From contig CAVSDJ010000007.1 of NCBI GenBank assembly GCA_963726785.1, forward strand, positions 930,001 to 994,000: a stretch of DNA of 64,000 nt, in the 5' to 3' direction. The notes under the pieces were generated by a model. The model was not told the DNA's origin. It did not search any database and saw only the letters and a program-made list of their open reading frames with translations. The stretch's first letter is position 1. Every line of letters starts with the position of its first letter. Below, in pieces: positions 44,534 through 54,700 of this stretch. The position numbers were made by a program, and so were the translations under genes. This stretch comes from DATEKX01 sp963726785. Its GTDB lineage: Bacteria > Acidobacteriota > Blastocatellia > UBA7656.

Positions 44534-46496
44534 CTACCGCGCTGCTGCTGACCGACGCAACATCCACCCGTACAACCAGACGATCGCGCCTACGAAGCCG
44601 AGCATTCCGAGCCAGGGCGCAAGCGCAAAGTCGTCGGGCACGAGCCCGATCGGCGCGTCCTTCGAGAATCCGACGATCAGCCCGGCGTTGATCACGCCCC
44701 ACAAGCTCTCGCCGACAATCAATCCCGACGCCACGAGCGTGCCCAGTCGCTCAGCGCGATCCGGGTTCGCCGCCGAGCGTGCTCGCTTATCGTACCAGTG
44801 AGAGATCACCGCGCCGACGACCACAGCGAACGTCGCCGACATCGGGAGATAGATCCCAATGCCAACAGCCAGCGGCGGGATGCGCAGTTTCTTCATCGCA
44901 CCGAGCGTCGTGTCGAGCAGAATCAGGCCGACGCCGACGAGCGCGCCAATGCCGATCATCTTCCATTCGAGGCTGCCGCCGATCACGCCCTGGGCGAGCG
45001 CGGAGATGAGCGTCGCCTGTGGCGCCGGCAGCGGATTCGGCGCGACAACGCCGACGTTCGCGGCGCCGGCGAACCCATACGCTTTGGCGAGCAGGTTGAG
45101 CACCGACGGGATCACCGCCGCGCCGGCGGCGACGCCGACGATGAGCGCGATCTGCTGACGCATCGGCGACGCGCCGACAAGCTGGCCGGTTTTCAGATCC
45201 TGCAGGTTGTCGTTCGAGATCGTCGCGCACGCGAAGACGATCGCCGTCACGAAGAGCGCGAATGCGACGAGCGCGGGCCGCGTCTCCGGCGTCGGTGATA
45301 CGGCGAGGACGAGCACCGATGCGCATAGCACGATCGACAGAATGCCGACGCCCGAGATCGGGCTGTTCGAAGCGCCGATGAGCCCCGCCATGTAGCCGCA
45401 GATCCCGGCGATCAGAAAGCCGCCGATCAGCACGAACGGTACGGCGATCAGCGTGAGCGTCATGGCACTTGGCGCGAGCACCGTCGACCGCGCGAACGTG
45501 AACGCAAGCCACCCGGCGATGAGCAGGCATGCGACCGTGAGCGCGAGAATCCACGGCGGCGAGAGATCGCGGTCGTTATCGTCCTCCACGCTCGCTGACC
45601 GAGAGGCGGCAAGCGTGCTCACGAGCCCGCCGACGACCGGCTTCGCCAGCCTGGCCAGCGTGTAGATCGCGGCGACCGCAATCGCGCCGGCGCCGATGAA
45701 CCGAACCTGATTGCGCCAGATCGAGAGGGTGTGCGCGGCAAGCGCCACGCCGTCGGCGGCGGGCTGCATCGACGTCAGGATCGGCACGGCGATCCCCCAT
45801 GCGATCACGAGGCCGATCAGCATCGCCATCCCGACCGACAACCCGACGAGATGGCCGGCGCCGAGAAGCGCGAGCGACCAGGCGATGTCGTAGCCGCTCG
45901 ACGCCATGGTCCCGATACGGAAGAAGCCCGTGACTTGCAGCGGCGGCGATCCGCGTCGCCGTCAGGATGGCGAGCCCCGCCGAGGCGACCGAGCCGAGGA
46001 TCACGGCGACGAGGCCTTCTCTCGCTTCGCCCGTCTCGTCCTTCGTTTCGCCGCGCGTGCCGGATCCGACTTTCAGCACTTCGGCCGCCGCGACGCCTTC
46101 GGGATAGGGCAGGTCGGAGTTCGTTACCAGCGCGCGTCGGAGCGGGATCGTGAACAGCACGCCGAGCACGCCGCCGCTCAGGCAGATGAGAAACGATTGC
46201 CAGAAGGGGAATCCCGTCCACCAGCCGACGATCACGAGACCCGGCAGCACGAAGATGATCGCCGAGAGCGTGCCGGCCGCGGACGCGACGGTCTGGACGA
46301 TGTTGTTCTCGAGGATCGACGAGTCCTTCACTGCGCTCAGGATCGCCATCGAGATCACCGCCGCGGGGATCGACGAGGCGAAGGTGAGGCCGACCTTGAG
46401 GCCGAGGTAGACGTTGGCCGCCGTGAAGACCGTCGTGATGAGCGCGCCGAGAATCAGGCCGCGTATAGTGAGTTCTTTGGGTTTCATAAGCCCCAT
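44534..46496 (-). CDS. OPT-family oligopeptide transporter (one frameshift), GC-rich
   Basis: Proton-coupled oligopeptide or metal-chelate uptake permease of about 653 residues after repair. The N-terminal MKPKELTIRGLILGALITTVFTAANVYLGLKVGLTFASSIP region and later SVMSATFAVVVGAVISHW-like segments (SATFAVVVGAVISHWYD) match the OPT family; about 14 hydrophobic helices are predicted. The frame breaks near 45940: LTATRIAA continues as VTGFFRIGTMASSGYDIAW only after removing one base. The gene is distinctly richer in G+C than its neighbours and is full of spurious long antisense frames, which points to recent acquisition. Confidence 0.85.
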
Positions 46497-46991
46497 CTTA
46501 TACTCAGGGAGCGATCCGCGACAATCCGTTACGAGTACAGCCTTTTCGACAGCTCAGTGATTGCCTTGAAGTTGAGCCTCCATGAACCATTAAGCGTATA
46601 TCATTAGACCCCTAAAGTATGATTACTTTATCGCCGACATAGTCTTTTACTTGCTATACAACCCCTCCAGTAAATCCTGACATTATAATCCCTCGCCTGT
46701 CAGCCCTATTCTCCAACTTTCCATAAAGCTCTCTTCTTTTCCGATAAACTTTGACAAAATCTAATCTTATACAAGTAATCTTGAAGCAAGCATTTCCATC
46801 GCGGGGTTTATGTGGCAGGCGCTGCGGTGAGAGCAGGTATCGTTGCCGATTGAGAAGAATCATACGCCAAGGCCTACAAAAATTTATCCATAGCGTCTGA
46901 CGCCTCCGAACATTCTCTTCTTCGATTTTCGGAACATACCTTATACTTCTACACGTACTGCTTTAATGTGTAGAAGGAGGAGGTAACAGCA
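46497..46991. other. intergenic region upstream of padR and the OPT gene
   Basis: This 495-base AT-rich stretch between two divergent genes contains a 69-codon frame on the minus strand (46654-46863) with no recognisable family and no strong ribosome site; I do not count it as a gene. The last 50 bases hold the padR promoter and operator. Otherwise I see nothing. Confidence 0.6.
46942..46976 (+). promoter_or_regulatory. padR promoter (-10) and operator dyad
   Basis: TATACT (46942-46947) is a good -10. The 9-bp perfect inverted repeat CTTCTACAC (46946-46954) / GTGTAGAAG (46968-46976) has a 13-base spacer and overlaps both the -10 and the beginning of the GGAGGAGG ribosome site (46977-46984), as expected for autorepression by PadR. 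Confidence 0.55.
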
Positions 46992-47339
46992 ATGACCCCG
47001 ACGAAATCAGATCTTCCCCAAGGCACGTTGGATCTGTTGATCTTGAAAGTTGTCGCGCTCGGTCCTGTTCACGGCTATGCCATCGCCCAACGCCTGCAAC
47101 AGGTGTCGCGCGGCGTGGTTCAGGTTCCGCAAGGCTCGCTTTATCCGGCGCTGCATCGGCTTGAAAACCGCGAACTGCTGGCCGCCGACTGGAAGGCGAC
47201 CGAGACCGGGCGTGAGGCCAAGTTCTATCGCTTGACGCGCAAAGGGCGGGCACAGCTCGAAACTGAAGCCGCGGGCTGGCAGCGACTGACTGAAGCCGTC
47301 AGTCTCATCCTCAAAATGTCTGATGGAGGCGCGAAATGA
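46992..47339 (+). CDS. PadR-family transcriptional repressor
   Basis: A 115-residue winged-helix regulator with the PadR signature QGTLDLLILKVVALGPVHGY, a recognition part VPQGSLYPALHRLENRELL and a C-terminal dimerisation helix. It overlaps the permease start by ATGA. It likely represses its own operon from the dyad overlapping its promoter; the inducing ligand is unknown. Such PadR-permease pairs are numerous in Acidobacteriota. Confidence 0.92.
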   Translation: MTPTKSDLPQGTLDLLILKVVALGPVHGYAIAQRLQQVSRGVVQVPQGSLYPALHRLENRELLAADWKATETGREAKFYRLTRKGRAQLETEAAGWQRLTEAVSLILKMSDGGAK

Positions 47340-50029
47340 TGTGGTGGCATCGCCTGTTTAAACGAAGCAAGATGGAAGAGGAACTCGAAAAGGAACTGCG
47401 CTTTCATCTGGACCAACACACTGACGACCTGATCGCCCAGGGCTATAGTCCCGAGGAAGCGCGACGACAGGCCCGTCTTGCTCTTGGTGGTCCGGAGCAG
47501 GTCAAGGAGATGTGCCGCGATGCCCGTGGGACACGGTGGCTGGGGGACCTGCTGCAAGACCTGCGCTATGGCGCGCGAATGTTAGCGAAACAACCTGGCT
47601 TTACGACGGTTGCCGTCCTGGCCTTAGCGTTGGGAATCGGCGTGAATACCGCCATTTTGAGCGCAGTTAACGGCTTTGTCCTGCGCCCGCTGCCCGTGGA
47701 AAAGCCAGCGGAATTAGTCTCTCCGTATTGGGGCAAAAAAACTGATACGCAAGTTTGGGAGCGGTTTTCCTATCCGAATTACGAGGATTTGCGAGAGCAA
47801 AACAATAGCTTTTCCGACCTCTGCGCGTGGACGGAGACTTCGGCAGGCATCAGTTCCAGCGAGAGCCGCAATGCCGGCGACAGCGAGCGCGCGGAGGTCG
47901 TCTGGGGAGAATTGGTCAGCGGCAATTATTTTGACGTGATAGGCGTCAAACCGGTGCTGGGGCGCGGCTTTTTGCCGGAAGAAGATCGCACGCCGAATGC
48001 TCATCCGGTGACGGTGATCAGTCATTCGTTGTGGCAGCGGCGCTTCAATGCAGACACGGGCGTTGTGGGCAAGACGATTTACCTGAACGGCCTGCCATTC
48101 ACCGTCATCGGTGTCATGCCGGAATCGTTTCTCGGCTCGGTATTTTATCTCCGCGAGGCGTTCTGGACGCCTTTGATGATGGCACAAAAATTTGGCCGCC
48201 GCGCGGATTGGAAAACGGATCGCAGTTATGCCTTATTCAATCTGTACGGGCGTTTGAAACCCGGCCTGACGATGGCGCAGGCGGAAACGGATTTGAATCT
48301 GGTGGCTGACAGTCTAGCGAAACTATATCCCCGTGAGAATGCTGACACCAAAATCCAGCTCACTACGGAAGTGGATGGGCGGTATCAGGGGGCAACCAAA
48401 ATTATCAAGTACGGCGGTTTGCTGGCTTTGTGCATCGCCGGTCTGGTGTTGCTGGTGGCCTGCGCCAATGTGGCGAATTTGATGCTGGCACGGGCAGTCA
48501 CGCGCGCCAAAGAGATTGGGATTCGGCTGGCGCTTGGCGCGGGCCGTGGACGCATAGTGCGGCAACTGCTGACGGAAAGCGTGTTGCTTGCCTTGCTGGG
48601 CGGCGTGCTGGGTTGTGCGTTTGCCTACCGGGGAGCGAATGTGATATGGGCGATTTTCCCTCCTGTTCCGTACCCGATCAGTATAGACTTTGCGCCGGAT
48701 GGATATGTGTTGAAATGGATGCTTGTGATTTCTCTATTAACAGGCGTGATCTTTGGTTTGGCTCCGGCGTGGCTTTCTTCGCGGACTGATCTGGTGGCCG
48801 TGATCAAAGGTATGGCAGGAAGACCATCTAACAGCCGTCGTCGTTGGAATCTGCGTGGCGCGCTGGTTGTAGCACAAGTCACGATTTCCATCATCGTGTT
48901 GATTTGTGCGGGGCTGTTTATTCGCAGCCTGAGCAAAGCCCTCAAAACCGATCCCGGCTTCCAGACCGAAAATCTGGTCACGATGATGATTAACCCCAAT
49001 TTGCTGGCCTACGACGATCAGGAAACCACCAAGCGATTTTTTCCCGAACTCCTGCGCCGCATCGAAGCGCAGCCCGGCGTGCGGATGGCTTCGCTGGTCA
49101 ACGAAATGCCGCTCATGGTTGGCCACACCTCACGCGGCCCGATTGTGAAAGAAGGCGAGACTGACCCACCGCCGAATCAGGGCGTCAGCTCCGATTGCAG
49201 TTATGTGACGCCGAAGTATTTTGACACGCTACGGACGCCGCTGGTAGAGGGGCGCGATTTCACCGACCGCGATACGGTCGATGCGCCTCCCGTCGTGATC
49301 GTCAATCAGGAATTTGCGCGCCGGTTTTATGGCAGCGCCGAGCACGCGATGGGGAAACGCTTTCGTCTTTCTCAGGGCACGCCGTTGATGCAAATCATCG
49401 GCATTGCCAAAGACGGACGCTATCGCAGTTTGTACGAAGATCGGCAACCGTTCATGTTCCTGCCCGTCTATCAGCAGCCACGCACAGCAATGACGTTGCT
49501 GATCAGCGCTCAATCGGCTGGCGCTTTACCAGCGGTGGTGGAAAGCACGCGCCACGAAATCGCGCAACTGGACGCCCGGCTGCCGGTTGTGGGCGTGATG
49601 ATGGCGGAAGAGAATCTGTCGTTAGCGTATTGGGGGCCGCGCGTGGCGGCGGGAATGGCTTCGACCTTTGGAGTGCTGGCGTTGGTGTTAGCGACGATTG
49701 GGCTGTATAGCGTGATGACGTATGCCGTCAGCCAACGCACGCGAGAAGTGGGCATACGGATGGCGCTCGGCGCGCAAGTCCGCGATGTGTTGCGCTTGAT
49801 TGTTAGTCAGGGGATGCGAATGGTGGTGATTGGAATCGTGATGGGATTGTCGGGCGCGTTTGCATTGACGCGCGTATTGGCAAGTTTGTTATTCGGCGTA
49901 GGCGCGACTGACACCGTCACCTTCTTTGGCGTAGCGGTTTTATTGGTTGCTGTTGCTTTACTGGCTTGTTACATCCCGGCGCGCCGTGCAGCCCGCGTTG
50001 ATCCGCTGGTGGCCTTGCGCCATGAATGA
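47336..50029 (+). CDS. ADOP-family ABC permease (FtsX/MacB-like)
   Basis: An 897-residue permease of the acidobacterial duplicated orphan permease family. The N-terminus (RRARLALGG-type RRQARLALGGPEQVKE) is the ADOP-specific leader, then TM1 with LALGIGVNTAILS, a MacB-like periplasmic domain, three-helix FtsX core, and a second copy of both (duplication of MacB_PCD and FtsX), ending VDPLVALRHE. The ATPase is missing, as is usual for the family, so it must borrow one. The role is probably in export or lipoprotein-related transport under PadR control. Confidence 0.9.
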   Translation: MMWWHRLFKRSKMEEELEKELRFHLDQHTDDLIAQGYSPEEARRQARLALGGPEQVKEMCRDARGTRWLGDLLQDLRYGARMLAKQPGFTTVAVLALALGIGVNTAILSAVNGFVLRPLPVEKPAELVSPYWGKKTDTQVWERFSYPNYEDLREQNNSFSDLCAWTETSAGISSSESRNAGDSERAEVVWGELVSGNYFDVIGVKPVLGRGFLPEEDRTPNAHPVTVISHSLWQRRFNADTGVVGKTIYLNGLPFTVIGVMPESFLGSVFYLREAFWTPLMMAQKFGRRADWKTDRSYALFNLYGRLKPGLTMAQAETDLNLVADSLAKLYPRENADTKIQLTTEVDGRYQGATKIIKYGGLLALCIAGLVLLVACANVANLMLARAVTRAKEIGIRLALGAGRGRIVRQLLTESVLLALLGGVLGCAFAYRGANVIWAIFPPVPYPISIDFAPDGYVLKWMLVISLLTGVIFGLAPAWLSSRTDLVAVIKGMAGRPSNSRRRWNLRGALVVAQVTISIIVLICAGLFIRSLSKALKTDPGFQTENLVTMMINPNLLAYDDQETTKRFFPELLRRIEAQPGVRMASLVNEMPLMVGHTSRGPIVKEGETDPPPNQGVSSDCSYVTPKYFDTLRTPLVEGRDFTDRDTVDAPPVVIVNQEFARRFYGSAEHAMGKRFRLSQGTPLMQIIGIAKDGRYRSLYEDRQPFMFLPVYQQPRTAMTLLISAQSAGALPAVVESTRHEIAQLDARLPVVGVMMAEENLSLAYWGPRVAAGMASTFGVLALVLATIGLYSVMTYAVSQRTREVGIRMALGAQVRDVLRLIVSQGMRMVVIGIVMGLSGAFALTRVLASLLFGVGATDTVTFFGVAVLLVAVALLACYIPARRAARVDPLVALRHE

Positions 50030-50227
50030 ACCAGTTCAAATCAAGCAGGATTATGCAACACTGGAAAGCAGAAATCAGATAGCTATTGAAGGAGTCAGGA
50101 AAGCACTGACATTTTCGTCATCCTTAGAGTGAAATTTTTCGTAAATAAGAATGCTACCCAAAACTGATCGTACCAGCGAAGGGCAGCAAGATCTAAAAGC
50201 AATTCCGATAGTCAGAAGGAGAAGACA

Positions 50228-51523
50228 GTGAAGTTAAGATTACTAACTACCATAGCAGCGTTTTGTTTGTGCTTTTCATCCGTATCCGTCACGGGGACTG
50301 CCAGCATGGGTACTTCGACTTCCGACTGGCCTCAGTGGCGAGGTCCGCAACGTAACGGGATATCGCAGGAGAGCGGCCTCCTTAAACAATGGCCGGCGGA
50401 GGGACCGAAACTGCTCTGGCAAGTCAACGACATAGGGGACGGCTATTCGACGCCGGCGGTCGTCGGAACGCGGATCTACCTGATGAGCAACCGTGGCATG
50501 GAGAATGAGTTTGTTCAGGCTCTCTCAACTCAGGATGGAAAACCTATCTGGACAACGCGCATCGGCAACGTAGGAAACCCGAGTGACTTCCTTTACGCGA
50601 AGGCCCGGTCCACGCCGACCGTTGACGGAAATTTCATCTACGCGCTGAGTTCGGACGGTGACATCGCATGCCTCGAAACAGGGAGCGGCAAGATTCGATG
50701 GCAGAAGAACATCCGAAAAGAGTTCGGCGGCCAGCAGGGCGTGTGGGCCTATGCAGAGTCTCCGTTGGTTGATGGTGACGTCGTTGTCGTAACCCCCGGT
50801 GGCGCGCAGGCCACGCTATTGGCGCTCAACAAAAAGACGGGCGCGGTCATCTGGAAATCGGCGGTCCCGGGTGGCGACCCTGCGGGTTATGCGTCGGCGA
50901 TCGTCGTTCAAGTGGGTGGTCGAAAACAATATGTGCAGTTTTTGAGCAAGGGCATAGTCGGAGTTGATGCGAAGACGGGCCAGTTCCTCTGGCGCTATGC
51001 GGAGGTTGTCAAGGGTATGGCACAAATGGTGACTCCAGTTGCTCGTGACGGATATGTGTACGGCGGGGCCAATGGCATCGGAGGGGGGCTCGTCCGTTTA
51101 AAGTCGGATCGCAGCGGAGTCGCCGCAGAGCAGGTCTACTTCGAGCGCGGGCTTCCGAACAGCATGGGTGGATCAGTGCTGGTTGGTGAATATCTTTACG
51201 GCACGGCGAGCACAGGGCTGGTAGCAGTGGAGTTCACTACGGGGAAGCTGAAATGGCAGGCTGAGAGTATCGGCAGGGGTTCAGTAGCCTACGCCGATGG
51301 GCTTTTATATCTTCACGGGGAGAATGGAGAAATGGCGTTAGTCGAGGCGACGCCGGAGGCCTATCGCGAAAAGGGCCGATTCACTCCACCGGCACAGCCG
51401 AAGCATAATCGCCTGGGGCCGATGCCGGAGAAGTCGTGGGCGTATCCGGTGATTGCTAATGGGAGGCTTTACATTCGCGAACTCGGGACATTGTGGGCCT
51501 ACGACATCAAGGCAAGCCGTTAG
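50228..51523 (+). CDS. secreted PQQ-type beta-propeller protein
   Basis: A 431-residue exported protein (signal AAFCLCFSSVSVTG) with PQQ-like beta-propeller repeats (WPQWRGPQRNGIS, VYGGANGIGGGLVRLKS, LKWQAESIGRGSVAYADGLLYLHG). The start is GTG 50228 with GAAGGAG before it. No dehydrogenase cofactor motif (Cys-Cys disulfide, quinoprotein Glu/Asp) is obvious, so it may be a BamB-like scaffold rather than an enzyme. Family assignment is firm, role unknown. Confidence 0.82.
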   Translation: MKLRLLTTIAAFCLCFSSVSVTGTASMGTSTSDWPQWRGPQRNGISQESGLLKQWPAEGPKLLWQVNDIGDGYSTPAVVGTRIYLMSNRGMENEFVQALSTQDGKPIWTTRIGNVGNPSDFLYAKARSTPTVDGNFIYALSSDGDIACLETGSGKIRWQKNIRKEFGGQQGVWAYAESPLVDGDVVVVTPGGAQATLLALNKKTGAVIWKSAVPGGDPAGYASAIVVQVGGRKQYVQFLSKGIVGVDAKTGQFLWRYAEVVKGMAQMVTPVARDGYVYGGANGIGGGLVRLKSDRSGVAAEQVYFERGLPNSMGGSVLVGEYLYGTASTGLVAVEFTTGKLKWQAESIGRGSVAYADGLLYLHGENGEMALVEATPEAYREKGRFTPPAQPKHNRLGPMPEKSWAYPVIANGRLYIRELGTLWAYDIKASR

Positions 51524-51758
51524 GTACACGCCGCCCACGCCAAATGTTGATTAACGATGTGGGCTATCAACATGCGTTCACCCTAACCTGCCTTGTTGCC
51601 TTAACAGCGCCTTAGGCAAAGAAACACCGGAGCCGTTCAAGAGGAATTGGCAACAGGCAAGAAGGTTGTGCGAAAGCAGGATGTAGATTTTTACCGGGGT
51701 AACATCCACGTCACCCAAACGAAGATAGATGAAGATCGCGACATCCCGATGAATGATA

Positions 51759-54700
51759 TCAGTATTCAAAGTGCATGGGATCGGAAACACCGAAGCAACG
51801 CCCCCAGCGGAAATGGAACGCCTCAAATAATGCCGTGATGCGCGGATCCATACTGCCTGTTGTGCGTTGGCCGTTTTCAAACGAGTTGAAGTCAATTGCA
51901 ATTCCGAGACTGTGATTAGACATCCTGCGCGCTGCCGCATGACGTCGCTGCGGATTGCTCGGGTCGGCGGGAAGCTTTACTCCTCTGAAGCAGCCCGCAC
52001 CTGCGGTCTGGAATAATAGGTCGTTCCAGCCCAAGTCATGAATAGTCTGAAACACCTGTTCGACTACAGGTTGAATAGCGCTGAGAACCATCAGCCCGCT
52101 TATGAGTCGATCACCTATCCGCGCCGGAAAATCGTATACCATCTCCAGCCTACCTAGAGATGCTGTGCTGGTCAGGTGTAACGGGCGTAGATAATCGTTG
52201 TCGCACGTGGTTAAAGCGTGAGTCAGGCGATCAGCGTCATTCTGGTATTGCCCTTCAGTTTGTGCAACTCTCCGCTCCCATACTTGCTCGACCTGTTGTC
52301 GCTGCGCGGATATGTCAATCGCCGCCGGAATCGTGATCAATTGAGTATAAAAAGGTTGTCCCGCGCCCTGACTGCTATGGTCCAGGCCCGTTTCCAGCCG
52401 CCAGGCCCTGCAAGCTAGCCCATTGGACCACACGTTGAAATGGGCATTATAGTCATTTGCACTCAAAGTCGTATCTATGAGACCCGCGAGCGTGATTATG
52501 TCATGCACTGCCTGGCTAAACGGCGGCAATGGGTTCGCGAAGGGAGTCACAAATGATGGAGGCGGCGGCAGCCACCAGTTCACTCCGGTAGCTGTGTTAA
52601 CAACGGCCAGTAGCGCCCTCATAATCAGCCAACCGAGGTTTTCAAGCGCGAAGGCTTCCTGAGCGTTTGGCGCACGCCGCGCAAGCTCACGGAAATGCCC
52701 CGGAATAGTAAGAAGCAGTCGGGGCGCAAGCAATGTCGCGTTGCTCGTAACACCGAGCCGTCGCCTCAAGACTTGCTGACCATCATAGGTGTTCGGAGGG
52801 TTCGCGATTTGACGCTCGTTATATCGCAACCGTCGGAACAGTTCTTCAAGAGCAGCGGGGCCAAACGTACTCGCTATCGGGTGCAATGCCTCCAGACCGC
52901 CGGTCTTAAGGCGTCTAATTGCCTGATCGCTCAATCCCACTCGTTGCAGAGCGATGCGGGTCGCTGCGTCAGCATCGGAAGTTGGTGATGGAAGCAGCGT
53001 GGCCGGAGTTACTGTGGCAGGGTCGGGTCTGCATCGGAAAGCATAGGTCGCAGGAGTGTATTGCCTGCCTCCCGGAGGCGAGTACTGCGCCGCAGTCGCT
53101 TCAGTCTGCGGTTGGGATGGCACCCGATGTGGAGACGTGGCTCGCTGCGTAATCGGAACATCTGATGACTGTTCGCCGATAGGATCACCAGAAGATGTTT
53201 CCCACGGAGCATCTCCCAGGCCAAACTCGCGCGCCAGATCAAAATCATGTCCGTGGACCTTGCCTCTGCCTGCGGCAATTGTCATACGTCTTCTAAGAAC
53301 ATTATTTCGCCATCGAGGATTCACTGTGTCTGCAAGCACGTTGGCGATGATCTCAAGAAGCTGTCGCTCATCAGACGGATGCCCTTGCTGTTGCTCAAGT
53401 TCGGCGCGACGCGCATCAATCCGAGCGTGTCGCGTTTGGTTATTACACCCATGGCAGCGTCGGTTGTCGAGCCAGCCTCCGCCGTGCGCGGTCACCACAT
53501 CAAACATGAACGCAAGGCCGCGTTCGCTTCGCAGGCCAAACTGTCGGGCATATCTTTCGGCAGCCCGCATGCGCGGGCGGACTTGCGCGATTTGAATTTG
53601 CTGAAACGTCGGTTCATCGGCGAGCGCACGAAAATAACCTGCCCAGGGTTCGATAATATGATTGCGCGAGTCATTTATCGAACCGATAAATCTCATTTGC
53701 TCATCTCGATTTTGGGTCAGCACTTGCCGAAGTCGCGCCGCATCCGTGCCGAAGATTGCGTCAAAGTGCTGCGCATGATCTCGCGCGAACTCGTTTAGCA
53801 GCGGCTGAAGACTGCCCGTGCCGATGTTCCACTGGAGCATGCCGAATGACAGCCCCTGACCATCAAAATTACCAGACAGCCCTCCGAAATTCAGCGGCCT
53901 GCCATTCTCGAAAGTCGTCGTCATATGCAACGCCTTCATTTCAGCGGGCGTGAAGCCAGCAAGCCCTCCGGAGGCGGCAGTCGCAGGTTGGCTACTCGAA
54001 CCAGATGAAGTCTGATCGGCTTGAGGTGGGCCATCGGCAGATGGGCGGTTGCCTGCTTGAGTAGCGGTCGAGCCGCCTTGCCGACCCTGTGAGCTAGTGC
54101 CTGTATTCGTAGCCGATCCTTGAGGGCGATGAGAGGGTCTGTCGGTCTGCGATCGCGTGTCGCATGTGAGTTGCGTTGCGTCGGGCACCGATACACTTGC
54201 ATCTGCAAGAAGTCGCCACCCGAATCGCCGAGGTATCTGATTGTGGCTGACCCCTGTGCGCTCCACTCGATACCACTCCGAGAGGATGGCTGATGCTCGT
54301 GGCCTCGGTGGCAACGCCGCGCAAACCGCGCGATGCACTGCGAGACTTTGCGCTTGCGTACCGGGTCTATAAAAAACACGCAGCGCGCCTCCTCCTTCTT
54401 GCATGTACTGTCGCGCATCACGGCTCATCGGTTGATCCAATTCTGTTTGATCGCGAACAATACGACTTCGCGCCCAACTGATGAGGTTCGAGGCATCACC
54501 ATAAAGCGCGTCGAAGGCGTGTACTTCATGAGGGTCAAGGTGTTGCAGGATGCGCATCAAGGGCGCGCCGCCGCCGGAATGCGCCGTTATGATAAGGCGA
54601 TTCATTTGCAAGTTCTGTATTCCGTTTCCTGTAGCAAAGTGCCTTAACGAAAATTCAATCAGGTCCCGCAGCCCTGTAGGAGTGATCAGGGCGGGGAAAT

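Noticed and set aside
44787..45554. Long antisense-like frame of 255 codons inside the OPT gene
   Set aside because: It overlaps the real OPT frame on the same strand, is rich in Arg and shows no domain; a by-product of high GC.
46654..46863. 69-codon minus-strand frame upstream of padR
   Set aside because: No family, no ribosome site and biased composition; judged chance in an AT-rich gap.
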